A stretch of 64,000 nucleotides of DNA from Medicago truncatula (lineage: Eukaryota; Streptophyta; Magnoliopsida; Fabales; Fabaceae), in assembly GCF_003473485.1 (NCBI RefSeq), contig NC_053046.1, forward strand, positions 8,132,001 to 8,196,000, read 5' to 3'. This document shows positions 12,054-21,988 of the stretch, in pieces. Each line of letters opens with the position of its first letter. The stretch's first letter is position 1. The translations under genes and the position numbers were made by a program. A model generated the notes under the pieces. That model had not been told where the DNA came from and ran no database searches. It saw only the letters and a list, made by a program, of their open reading frames with translations.

Positions 12054-14585
12054 ATGGTTTCTGAACGAGCTAAGCTTCACATAGCTTTAACTTTTTTACA
12101 ATTTTGTCATGCAGGAAATCATATATTTCTCAGAATTGCACTTAATACAGGAGTCAGCAAGCTTGTTTTTCCTGTCTATAGAAACATCACTGCTTTCATT
12201 CTTCTAGCTCCACTTGCATATTTTACAGAAAAGTATATACATGTACTTTCTACTTTACCTATAGCAAATAAGTACTATATAGTAACCATTGATTATATTG
12301 TTCAATCATCTCACTTTTTTGTTCTTTGTTTTTATATGTTTACCTCTTTGTAAGGAAAGACAGACCACAAATAACCAGTTATTGTTTGATACAATTTTTC
12401 CTACTTGGACTAGTCGGGTAAATTCTCTTTTCATGAAACTACTCCATTCATCACTAAGTGCATGTTTGGATTGTTGATGAGTTTGACAAAATTACGGTAT
12501 AATAGATTTCGTTGAAGCTCCAAAGTGTAATTTTTGTCAAAATCACGGTGGTACACCATGATTCTACCAAATCGCCGTCAATTCAGACATGTACTAAATT
12601 AATAAAAAACATGATTGTGTAACTTGAAATGATACCTTCTGACAGAATAACAATGAAAGAAGGATTTTACCTTTTGGGTTTGGACAACACATCACCAACA
12701 TTTGCTTCTGCTATGCAAAATTCTGTTCCAGCCCTTACCTTTCTCATGGCTGTGATATTAAGGCAAGCTATAACACTTTAACTCTAGAGCTTAAAGTTCA
12801 GACCTTTTTTGATGAAATATTCATAAACTTGTTCAATTATGTATGTAAAGTGCAGATATGAGAGCTTGCACTTAAATAGGATAAATGGTATGGCCAAGGT
12901 TCTTGGAGTACTTGCTTCTGTTGGAGGAGCTTCAATCATTACCCTTTACAAGGGACCTACCATTTATGCTCCACATTTAGCACTACATCAAGGACAAATT
13001 TTCTTGTCTGCATTTGAGGATGCCAATGGGAAAAACTTGAACTTGGGTGGCATCCTTCTCTTTGGTCATTGTTTGTGTTGGTCTGGTTGGATTGTGATGC
13101 AAGCATTTGTTCTGAAAAAGTACTCAGCACAACTCACAGTTTCTGCTTTTACTTGCTTCTTTGGTATTGTGCAGTTTGGGACAATTGCAGCCTTTCTTGA
13201 GAAGGATCCCAAAGCTTGGCAGCTCAATTCCATTGAAGAGGCCTACAGTATTTTGTACTCGGTTTGTAAATCAATCTCAATTACTTCATTAAGCACTTAT
13301 CATACAAGAGTTTACGTATAAGTTCTTTTTTTATCATCGAAGTGAATGTTGGGGTAAACTCTACATAACTTGACAACGGTTTATGGACATATCATATGAT
13401 AATTTCATATGCTCTTCCAAACACTTGTGAACGAGCTTATGTCATAAGAAAAGTTCAAATAAGCTTTTCCAAGTGCAGCCTTAATAGCGAATCATGATTA
13501 CTGACTTTAAATTTGACATCTATAGAACTCATTTTAACTATTTATTAAGATGACAGAATAGGGTGGTTTGTATCAGGGACTGGTGATTTCAGGGCTTGCA
13601 GCAGCAATACAAATATGGACTATTAGCAAAGGAGGACCGGTGCTTGCTTCAATTTATCTTCCCTTACAGACATTACTTGTAGCTTTGATAGCATCCATTG
13701 CTTTTGGTGAAGAATTCTTTTTGGGAGGGTATGTTCTTATAATCTAAGTAACTTCAATTTCAATTTGTTTCCTTAAAATTTTGAGCATGGAAAAATATGA
13801 TTGAATCTGCAAATTGATACTCAAAATTGTAAGTGTTAGTGAAAATTGTCTAGATTTTTTCTAATTGACAAAATACATTGCCGAAATTGTTAAGTGTCGG
13901 TCAAAATAGTCACACTGTGAACTTTTACTGTTAGGGACTATGGCATGACATGTAAATCGCATATGCAGCCCCTTCACACTCTTCCCGCGTTAATACCAAC
14001 ATTCAAGGCACTGATAAGTCAGTGAAATTTAGGTCTCTCGGAGGCTAATTTACCATAATTAGTTCATACACAATTGCAATTAGTGACAATTTTTCTCTAA
14101 GATGACCTAAATTTCCTCAGCGAATTTCTCCCTAATGAGTTGCATTGATGTGGGATCATCGTGCAATGTGATATGTCTAATTAATTTTTCATGTTATAAC
14201 CTCTAACGGTAGAAGCCAACGGAGGGATCATTTTAATGAAATTTAACGATTTCAGGGATATAATTGCAAATTTGCCTATTCACTCTAATACTCTATGTTA
14301 TTAGCATAAAAGCAGATCGAAAATTTTCATTTTAGAAGCTTTCTTAATGTGTTATCCAGTGCATTTGCGTATGCTACAGATATCTTAATGTTTTCAATTT
14401 CGAGGTGCAGGATTATAGGAGCTTTCTTAATTATATCTGGCTTATACCTTGTTGTCTGGGGAAGAAGTCAAGAAACTAAGTCTGCTGAGGAGTTCATAGT
14501 CCCCATTGAGCCTGAGAATCATCTGAAAGAAAATATTTACAATTCTTCTATCATTCAACCATTGTTTCCTGAACACAACTCATAG
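12054..14585 (+). CDS. WAT1-related EamA/DMT-family transporter
   Basis: Six exons encode 363 residues: 12054-12232, 12355-12417, 12646-12762, 12856-13261, 13577-13728, 14411-14585; the sum is 1,092 bases. The protein is a multi-span membrane protein of the plant drug/metabolite exporter class (nodulin MtN21/WAT1 group), with the paired EamA layout of about ten membrane segments. Typical family words are FPVYRN in the first segment pair, FYLLGL...TSPTFASAMQNSVPALTF in exon 3, AKVLG...GGASIITLYKGP in exon 4, and GGPVLASIYLPLQTLLVA in exon 5. It looks closest to the At3g18200/At1g75500 subgroup (from memory). WAT1 exports auxin from vacuoles; substrates of most relatives are unknown, so none is claimed here. 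ATG 12054 matches the usual N-terminal length. Exon 3 ends ...ATATTAAG|GCAAGC, a GC donor paired with a normal AG acceptor (GC-AG intron). Intron 2 holds a Tourist-like MITE. Confidence 0.92.
12455..12597. mobile_element. Tourist-like MITE in WAT1-like intron 2
   Basis: A 137-bp element at 12458-12594 has inverted termini GTGCATGTTTGGATTG and GTACATGTCTGAATTG (13 of 16 bases match) flanked by TAA on both sides (12455-12457, 12595-12597). A three-base TWA target duplication is typical of PIF/Harbinger-derived Tourist MITEs. The family assignment is an inference from the duplication length and termini. Confidence 0.65.
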
Positions 14586-15236
14586 ATGATAGTGGAACAA
14601 TTTATATGCTAATAAAACTGTAATAGTCTCTTGACCCTTAAGTTAAGGTGACCAATATATCACCACATTTCTTTGTTGTAGCAGGGTATATTTGCACAGC
14701 TGATATTTTTGCAAGTTCCAACAACTGACATGGATGCACTATAATTAATATCTAGTCCATTAGTTAGTTGAACATGTATACAAGAAGAGCAACTGGTTGA
14801 TAATTGATTTATATGTTGTATTAAATTATAAGCTACCAATAAAAGTCAAAAGCTATTTCACTACTTTTAATAGCCATCACAAGTGTTGGTTTCTTTTGAA
14901 TTGTCCATTCTTCTTTGCTTCTTCCATCTTCAGAGATGCTATAACCCCTGTCATTAATTCAACAAATATCTTACAAGATGCAGTATTTTTTATCTGCATT
15001 GCTATGATATGAGCAGCATGATCACCTATTGATTTTGCAGGGTTTAGATCCTCTCAGTCCACTTTCTATCTCTCCAATCAATTCTTCTTCTCTTTTCAAA
15101 AAATATTCCACCAAAGCTGCTTATTAGTATTTGATGATCTCTATGAAAAAATTGGGTGAACTAAAGTATCACTCAAATGTCTTAATTAATCTCCCTCTCA
15201 AACTTAGCTGATAAGATAATGTTGTCTAAGCACGTA

Positions 15237-15485
15237 TATACATCTAAATAGGGTGTCTTGCAATGTGAATCTCCGATACAACTTTAATATCCACTATCAT
15301 GCATAATGTGGGTCATGGACTCAATTCCCACATTATCTTCATTAATCCAGCTCTAATATTGAGTTAACAACATGATTCTGTAAAGAAGAATCACATTGAA
15401 AAACAAAATATATTTTCCCAAAGCGCATATAGGCATACACGCACAGATATATATTCAACCATCCTAAGAACTTTGACCATGTGGG
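15237..15485 (+). repeat. Direct repeat, copy 1 (249 bp)
   Basis: This copy begins TATACATCTAAATAGGG and ends TTTGACCATGTGGG. The second copy at 16871-17119 has exactly the same length. I count four single-base differences by eye, so the duplication looks recent. Neither copy starts TG and ends CA, and there is no primer-binding site next to them, so they are unlikely to be LTRs. Confidence 0.92.
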
Positions 15486-15585
15486 CAACTATTCGTGTTC
15501 GTAATCACGTTACATGGTAAAATAAGGTCAAGCGGGGGAACACCATGTTCCAGAAGGTTGGTTGGTGATTGTTTCATGAAGAGAG

Positions 15586-15982
15586 TTTTATATTGGCTTA
15601 ATTACTCTTTTGGTCCCTTAACTTATTTTTTGGTTTCGTTTTGGTCCCTTAATTATTAAAAGTTTCGCTTTGGTCTCTTAACTTATTTTTTGGTTTTGTT
15701 TTGGTCCCTTAACTATTAAAAGTTTCGTTTTGGTCCCTTAACTTATTTTTTGGTTTTGTTTTGGTCACTTAACTTATTTTTTTGATTTCGTTTTGGTCTT
15801 TAACTCTAATACATTCATCCTAACATAAAGGACCAAAGTGGTTGACGGAGGAAGAGTTAAGGGACCAAAACGAAACCAAAAAGTAAGTTAAGGGATCAAA
15901 ACGAAACTTTTAATAGTTAAGGGACCAAAACGAAACAAAAAATAAGTTAAGGGACCAAAAGAGTAATTAAGCCTTTTATATT
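15586..15982. mobile_element. Mutator-type foldback element (379 bp)
   Basis: The element at 15595-15973 starts GGCTTAATTACTCTTTTGG and ends with the exact complement. The arms extend inward for over 100 bases as repeated GGTCCCTTAACTTATT/GGTTTCGTTTT units. It is flanked by a perfect 9-bp direct repeat TTTTATATT at 15586-15594 and 15974-15982. A 9-bp duplication and long inverted arms point to a non-autonomous Mutator-like element. It lies between the two 249-bp direct repeats. Confidence 0.9.
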
Positions 15983-16639
15983 CCTTTCTTTTATGTGAAG
16001 ACAAAAAAGAAATTAGAAGGAAAAGTAACGGATTTGAAAAAGGAATTTGAACATGAGAGAAGATAAGGAAAAAAATAATTATTGTGCATTATGTTCGTGA
16101 GAGTATAGAGAGAGTAGTGTGAATTATCGGTGATATTATGAGCTTGTTAAAGGAGTTTGAGATTTTTGGGTAATTATTTTACTAAAAAAATTGATTCAAT
16201 TAAGAAATGTCACATAATTTTAAATGTCTAATAAACATGTATTTTGTGAACTCAGCATAACACATCTGCAATTTTCCATTGCCACTTGCCGCCAAAGTCC
16301 AAAAGTTGATGAATTTAAATTAATAGAGGTTGAATGAAAAAAATTCAGATGAAAAACAATGACATTTAAAAACTAAATTTTAAGATAAAAAATACAAACA
16401 AACGACATCAAAAAATTAAAAGATAATTTATTTGTGACTTTCGGGAGATTCTGCATCGAGTTTGATAATCACATTAAACAAAGAGAACAATACACGTGAG
16501 TTTGACAACACATCTTCAACCCAAACTTTATGAAATTATGTATATGGATCATAACACTTATATGTTACTCAACATCTACTCTTACATCCAATGTGACTTT
16601 AACTCGCACTTGACACATTAACATTTCTCCCTCAAGTAC

Positions 16640-16760
16640 GAGACTCTCTGCATATGAGATCTACCACCATAAACCAATTCTGCTTCTCCACAGAGTCAAT
16701 CTAAGCTATGATACCATTGTTGGGTCTTACGAGTGAGCCAACACTAGCATTGATTGACCC
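16640..16760 (-). mobile_element. LTR retrotransposon fragment with PBS-like signal
   Basis: On the minus strand, TGGTATCATAGC (16705-16716) resembles the Copia primer-binding site TGGTATCAGAGC, and it directly follows ...CCCAACAA, which could be an LTR 3' end. The leader-like sequence beyond (CTTAGATTGACTCTGTGG) has the look of a Copia 5' leader. No coding remnant is attached. Confidence 0.45.
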
Positions 16761-16837
16761 ATTGCACAGAGAACAACCAGACAAATGAGAATGATATCAA
16801 ATCTTTACTTAATATTTTAAATATCACGAAATTCTAG

Positions 16838-16866
16838 CCCGTGCTTGGCACGGGTTTGCATACTAG
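16838..16866 (+). mobile_element. Helitron-type 3' terminus (candidate)
   Basis: A GC-rich hairpin CCCGTGC-TTG-GCACGGG at 16838-16854 is followed eight bases later by CTAG (16863-16866) and then a T. A hairpin shortly before a terminal CTRR, with insertion before T, is the Helitron 3' signature. I could not identify a matching TC-starting 5' end with confidence, so the element's extent is unknown. The 249-bp repeat copy 2 begins four bases after this terminus. Confidence 0.6.
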
Positions 16867-16870
16867 TTAG

Positions 16871-17119
16871 TATACATCTAAATAGGGTGTCTTGCAATGT
16901 GAATCTCCGATACAACTTTAATATTCACTATCATGCATAATGTGGGTCATGGACTCAATTCCCACGTTATCTTCATTAATCCAACTCTAATATTGAGTTA
17001 ACAACATGATTCTGTAAAGAAGAATCACATTGAAAAACAAAATATATTTTCCCAAAGCGCATATAGGCATACACACACAGATATATATTCAACCATCCTA
17101 AGAACTTTGACCATGTGGG
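16871..17119 (+). repeat. Direct repeat, copy 2 (249 bp)
   Basis: Second copy of the 15237-15485 repeat in the same orientation, offset by 1,634 bp. The copies differ at about four positions, for example CCCACGTTATC here against CCCACATTATC in copy 1. It starts just after the Helitron-type terminus. Confidence 0.92.
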
Positions 17120-17519
17120 ATTTTTTTCTAGTTACCATGTTAGGGATACAAAGTTTCCACTGTCGTTAGTACTATATATAGGGCATAGAAGGTGGGTTCA
17201 CCATACGCAAGAGTCAGAGATGAGACATTTGACTACTTGCTTAAATGACCCTTTGAATCAATTAATTGTCGGTGACAAAGTGGAATTTCAATGCAACTTC
17301 AATATCATATATATGATATCAATCTATATCATATAAACAATCAAATTTGTTGCTTAAGTGCTGCTAAGCGGGTTCTTACTAAACAACTCACTTATACGCC
17401 AATAATCAGGTGTATGTTTGGTTATTGCTTTGAAGATGTTTAAATTAATTTTATGAATGTAAAATTGATTTTGATAGATTAGTAATTAAAAAAATATTAC
17501 TATTTTTTAGTTATGTAAG

Positions 17520-17645
17520 TAGCAGCATAGTGGCGAAAGCTCGCACATTTTAAATGTTGAGAAGTTTGGTGTGGGGGTTCGAATCCCAACCCCTACGTAT
17601 AATATACAATACTTCTACCAACTGTGTAAGCCTACGGGATAGTAG
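17520..17645 (-). mobile_element. tRNA-derived SINE
   Basis: Read on the minus strand it has a tRNA-like head: box A-like TTACACAGTTGGTAG, then box B-like GGGATTCGAACCC, then a CCACACC...CTTCTCAACATTTAAAATGTG body and a CTTTCGCCACTATGCTGC tail. The same body plan recurs at 32440-32580 and 37095-37229. No clear target-site duplication was found for this copy. Confidence 0.7.
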
Positions 17646-18050
17646 AATTGAATTTAATTAAAAGTTAGAATTTATAATATTTTAGTTTTTAACTAATTTT
17701 TTATTAAAGTAGTTGAAAATAATTTTTTAGCAGCTTAAAATCTAACTACGGAGACGCGTGATACTCTGTTTGGTATTAATAACTAGTTCCCAAATCTTGG
17801 CATGAAATTGGACGCGGCCGCAGAAATGATCCAGTAGTTACCGTACATCACATACTTCTTTCTTCACCTGGTAACTCGATCGGATCTCTCTCTCTCTCTC
17901 ATTTCTGTTATTACGTAATTCGCATGATATATACAAAAAATCATTGTTTGTTTGGAATTAAAGCAGATATGATGGCAATTTAGCTTATATAATTTAATAA
18001 TCGATTATTATGTGCAGGCAGGTAAAGTGAGTGTTGTTTCGATTTATGAA

Positions 18051-19581
18051 ATGGAAGCAGAATTAGATTTGGATCCAGAACAGCAACATATGATGGAAAA
18101 TGGTTTTTCACGAATTAATACCATGCAAATTGATCCTAGAAGAGCTCGCTTTCCGTGCTCTATTGTCTGGTCACCACTTCCTGTTATCTCATGGTTCATT
18201 CCTTTCATTGGTCACATTGGTATTTGTAGAGAGGATGGTGTTATTTTGGATTTTGCAGGTCCTAATTTTGTTTGTGTTGATAATTTCGCATTTGGTTCCG
18301 CTACCAGATATCTTCAACTACCCAAAGATAAGGTACTTTTCTGGGTACCATTGTTAACTAATTTATTATTCTTGTTTAGATTCTTTCACATAGCCCATCT
18401 TTCAATAAGCAACTTATTTGCAGCTTATAGTACAAGCTGAATATGATCATATATGCTGTCATCCCAATCAGCATCACTAAAGGCATATATTTGCAAATCA
18501 AACAGTTTCTTTATTGTGAGTTTGGGATGCCTCATCACCTTTTTTAGCTGCTGGAAGTTAATTTGCGTGGGCTTGTGCATAAATTGAGAGGGTTTGTTGA
18601 TAGAAAAGGAGAGATCCGGACATGTGACAGTGATGTACAGTAAGGCACCAACGATGCTATGAACTAGCTTGGAGTCTGCAGTTATTGAACCATCAACAAG
18701 TTGTAGAAGTGTATAGGTGCAAAGTGGAGTATGGGTTGATTCTGCTCAACCCATATCAAATGTATCCAACAAGCCTCAAATGTGTCCATATACTGGGAGA
18801 CAAGTAGGCCATTCGAGCTGGGAATAAGCTCAATTCCTAGAAATTAGTAGTAATTGCTGCTGTCTATGTTTATTACTGTGAAGACCTATATATCTTAAGA
18901 ACATCTTATGTCAAGCGCGGATTGTGGAAAATAATGATTTTTTCAAATTCCGCTACGCTACATGCTATAGTGCTGCTATTTAACAACAATTTGTACTGTG
19001 TAGCCTACTGCAGTACAATAGCGATTTATTCAAATTTTGCTACGCTGTAATTTTTATTTGATAACTCTGTCGTAGTATACTGCATTACATCTTTTTAACC
19101 CATTGGTTTACTTCTCCTTTATTGCTTCTCTAATGATGTTTGAAATAACTGCTGGCAGTGTTGCATCCCCTTAAGCCAGTCTGCCTACAAGGGTGAGGAA
19201 CACTACATGCAGGATGAAACTGGAGGCGAGTTGAGGACCTGGGACGATGCTCTACTGAAGAGTACGCAAGAATTCCAACACCGATCATACAGTCTCTTTA
19301 CATGCAACTGCCACTCCTTTGTTGCCAATAATTTGAACAGGCTCGGCTATCTGTCCAGTGGATGGAATGTGGTGAACCTTGCAGTTTTCATCTTACTCAA
19401 CGGGCGCTGGGTCAGCAAAATTTCTATGCTGCGAACTATTTTACCATTTGTGATTGTATTTTTTCTTGGAGTCACATTGGGAGGCTTCACTTTCCTAAAA
19501 TTTTGGTTCTTATTCACTTCGGTTCTTATTGGCTGGTTCATTCTTGGTACATACTGTTTTAAGGATATGATTCAGTTGTAG
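18051..19581 (+). CDS. RTH: RTE1/RTH-type membrane protein (ethylene receptor regulator family)
   Basis: Two exons, 18051-18332 and 19159-19581, encode 234 residues. The protein has the family core [20 protein letters not shown]...[24 protein letters not shown] in exon 1, and TFQEF-type [18 protein letters not shown] (Cys143, Cys145, His146) with ANNLNRLGY in exon 2, followed by two or three C-terminal membrane segments and the ending [11 protein letters not shown]. This is the DUF778/TMEM222 family. Arabidopsis RTE1 acts at Golgi/ER to promote activity of the ETR1 ethylene receptor; the paralogue RTH acts in the same system. Position beside thioredoxin h and NERD1 favours the RTH lineage (At3g51040), an inference from gene order. 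ATG 18051 is chosen because it opens the acidic family-like N terminus; the upstream in-frame ATG at 18012 lies before a likely 5' leader intron acceptor (TGTGCAG, ending 18016). The intron contains a Copia fragment. Confidence 0.93.
18435..18735 (-). mobile_element. Ty1/copia RT-RNase H remnant in RTE1-like intron
   Basis: Translated on the minus strand, this stretch keeps recognisable Copia reverse-transcriptase/RNase H words: a [15 protein letters not shown] block, a [12 protein letters not shown] block and an FSDADWD RNase H start, in the right order. Spacing is eroded and flanking protein is lost. No LTRs are visible. It is a decayed fragment, not an active element. Confidence 0.75.
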
Positions 19582-19803
19582 TATCTATTTTTCTCAGTGA
19601 TATTTAGTATAAAACTGCAATGCAATACATTCCAAGTTTGTGAAACATAACTGTGTACTTTATGTTCAGATTTGAGAATCATATTCAGCTGTAGTATATC
19701 TGCTTCTCTTACTGGCGCCCATTCTACTTTGTATAAAAATGTAATGCATTCTCATGCTTGTGAAACATAACCATATGCTTCATGCATTCAGATTTCAGAT
19801 CAT
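19564..19803 (+). repeat. Imperfect tandem duplication across the RTE1-like stop codon
   Basis: Two direct copies of about 115-120 bases adjoin: about 19564-19680 and 19681-19803. Both contain ATTCAG(T/C)TGTAGTAT near the start, GTATAAAA(C/T)TG(C/T)AATGC in the middle, CTTGTGAAACATAAC and a final CAGATTT. The first copy contains the last codons and stop (ATTCAGTTGTAG); the second repeats them in the 3' untranslated region. Confidence 0.75.
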
Positions 19804-21988
19804 TAGCTACCACAGATTAGTTGCATCGGTAGGAATTCCTCAAAGGTATCATGTTATGTGTGATTTTTAACATTTAAATACTGCAAATACAGCATATGTA
19901 TTTGGCACTACCAAAGGATAATGTTCTTTGGTCCTAAAGAAACTATCCTTTGGGACCAAATGTTTACAGTTTTTCATCAAGATGATGGAGCATTTCCTAT
20001 TAAAAAGGTGAACTTCACATTATTTTATTTCAGCAACAATCATTATTTCTTTTTTGAAATATGCAATGATACCGACAATTATGAGAGAGAGAGAGAGTAG
20101 AAGCACTGTATCTCAGTAGCGATCCATCTTACTTCTGTTCCAATGGGAGTAGCTAATATAAATATACTAATGGACAAAACATCTCGCATTGGAGATGCTC
20201 TAAAATGCTCTGTCCTATCATTTCAACCAGAATTTGTTTGATTCTAGGCTTGGTGTTTGGGGAGGAATTTTTTTCAACTCTAATTTGACTTTGAATGCAT
20301 ACATTTAATTTATTTTTAAACATGTATCTAATCAAATCACATCATAGTGCACTTTTATAAGTTAGTTTCTAAAATATCTCCATATATATATATATTTTTT
20401 ATGTGGCATAGTTTACTAAATGCATATGTAAAAAAAATTACACAGTTGATGTATAAAATTTAAATCCTTGGAGTAAAGTATCCTTGAACTAAACACAAAT
20501 AACCTTGGTGTTTGTGTTGTGTTGTCTCGGATGTTGAATAACATTTCAGAAATTAAGACTCCTATATATTTTGCATTCTCGTATTCAGGGATAGAGCTGG
20601 AAGGGGGATGGATTAGTGGAGGCAATGGTTCCCCCAAGATTTTTCAATTTTGTCTATAGTACTATTTTTAGTCTTTATAATTATTTTTTGTGAACTTTAT
20701 AAGATATTGTATACTTGACATTGTTTATTCAATATTTTGAGATACTTAAAAACCTAATTTTCTACCAAAATAAATTGTGAACAAAAGGAGCCAAATTTTC
20801 AAAGCAAATTAAAAACTTTTAGGAAAAGAATACTCCTACAAGCTTAACTTCCAAGATGAGCAAAGGTAAAATATCCAAAACTAAATCAAACATCTTTAAG
20901 GAACACATTAACTAAGACCATAATCATCAGGGTCAACCACTTGATTAATAATTTAACAAGAAACATGTTGACAATAAAAATCAGACGACAGAGGAGACAC
21001 CACCTTAATCTAAGACAACAATGATGAAAATTACATGAAACATGCACCATCTTCTATCATTTTAATGAAAGAGAGATAATCTATTTGTTCAATAACTTAA
21101 TGGAATCCATAGTGTTTGCCTCTCAAAAGATCATGGTAAATACTCCACAAAAGTCTTTTAACTAACCAAAATATAAAACAAGCATGAAGATTAAGTTATT
21201 AGAAGAAAACATTGTTCTTTTTATATTTAGAATTTAATTTTTTTTCTTCGCCTAATTATACTTTTATGTTTGGTCCCCTTAAACTTAATTTCTTTCTGCG
21301 GCCCTGCTCGCACCAAAAGAAGAGATGGTAGCTATCCTCAATTCACCCTCACACAACACACGTTTTTTGTTTTAGGGACACATAACCCCGTGTTGATTTT
21401 TGTTTCCCGAATCAGCAAAGTTTATTCACGTCGAGTTATACACAAAAGTACCACTTGTGGAAACACAAAATAAAAAGAATGCATTGATTGAGTCGGATTT
21501 GCACAAAGGAGGGATTGATTTAATGCATATTAAAAGAAGAAAAAAAAACTTACAGAATATTTTGTATTTATGGTTATAAAATAGGAAATATTTATAAAAA
21601 AAAAATTAGGAAATACTTTATTTTTATGTTGAATGAATTCAATGTATGAGATGGTATTTAAATTCCAAATTAAGAAGATTGATTGTCATTTATGGAATGA
21701 AATAAATCATTAATTTATTGGGCTTATTGCAACAAAAAAACATTATTGGGCTATATTTTATTAAAAAATAAATAAATAAAAAACTGCATGGAGATTATTT
21801 GTCGGTTGATGGCAAACTTGTAAAATAGTAATAAAACTAGTCCTTTTATTTACAAGTCTTCCTAACCCGTGCGTCTTCTTGTTTAACAACGCAGTGACAG
21901 AGCGAGCAGTGATCATAGATACAATTTGTTACATTTCTTTGAAATTAAGATTAAAATCAAAATCTTAAACAAAAAAATATAAGAGATA
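19804..21988. other. Intergenic stretch before thioredoxin h
   Basis: AT-rich and without a recognisable gene or delimitable transposon. There is an AT/T-rich low-complexity run at about 20384-20400 and a GA microsatellite at about 20083-20097. The last few hundred bases should contain the thioredoxin promoter and leader. Short open frames here have no family features. Confidence 0.5.

Larger units (their letters stand above)
14586..18050. other. Repeat-rich intergenic stretch, WAT1-like to RTE1-like
   Basis: No gene is seen between the two plus-strand genes. The interval contains a pair of 249-bp direct repeats, a Mutator-type foldback element, a Copia primer-binding-site-like signal, a Helitron-type terminus and a SINE, each listed separately. 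The final part (about 17650-18050) should be the RTE1-like promoter and 5' leader, including a TC microsatellite at 17885-17900. Confidence 0.6.

Noticed and set aside
15237-17119. The 249-bp direct repeats as LTRs of one retrotransposon
   Set aside because: No TG/CA ends, no adjacent primer-binding site or polypurine tract, and no target duplication outside the copies.
18012-18050. Earlier ATG for the RTE1-like protein at 18012
   Set aside because: It lies just before a TGTGCAG acceptor, in what is probably a 5' leader intron; ATG 18051 gives the family-like N terminus.
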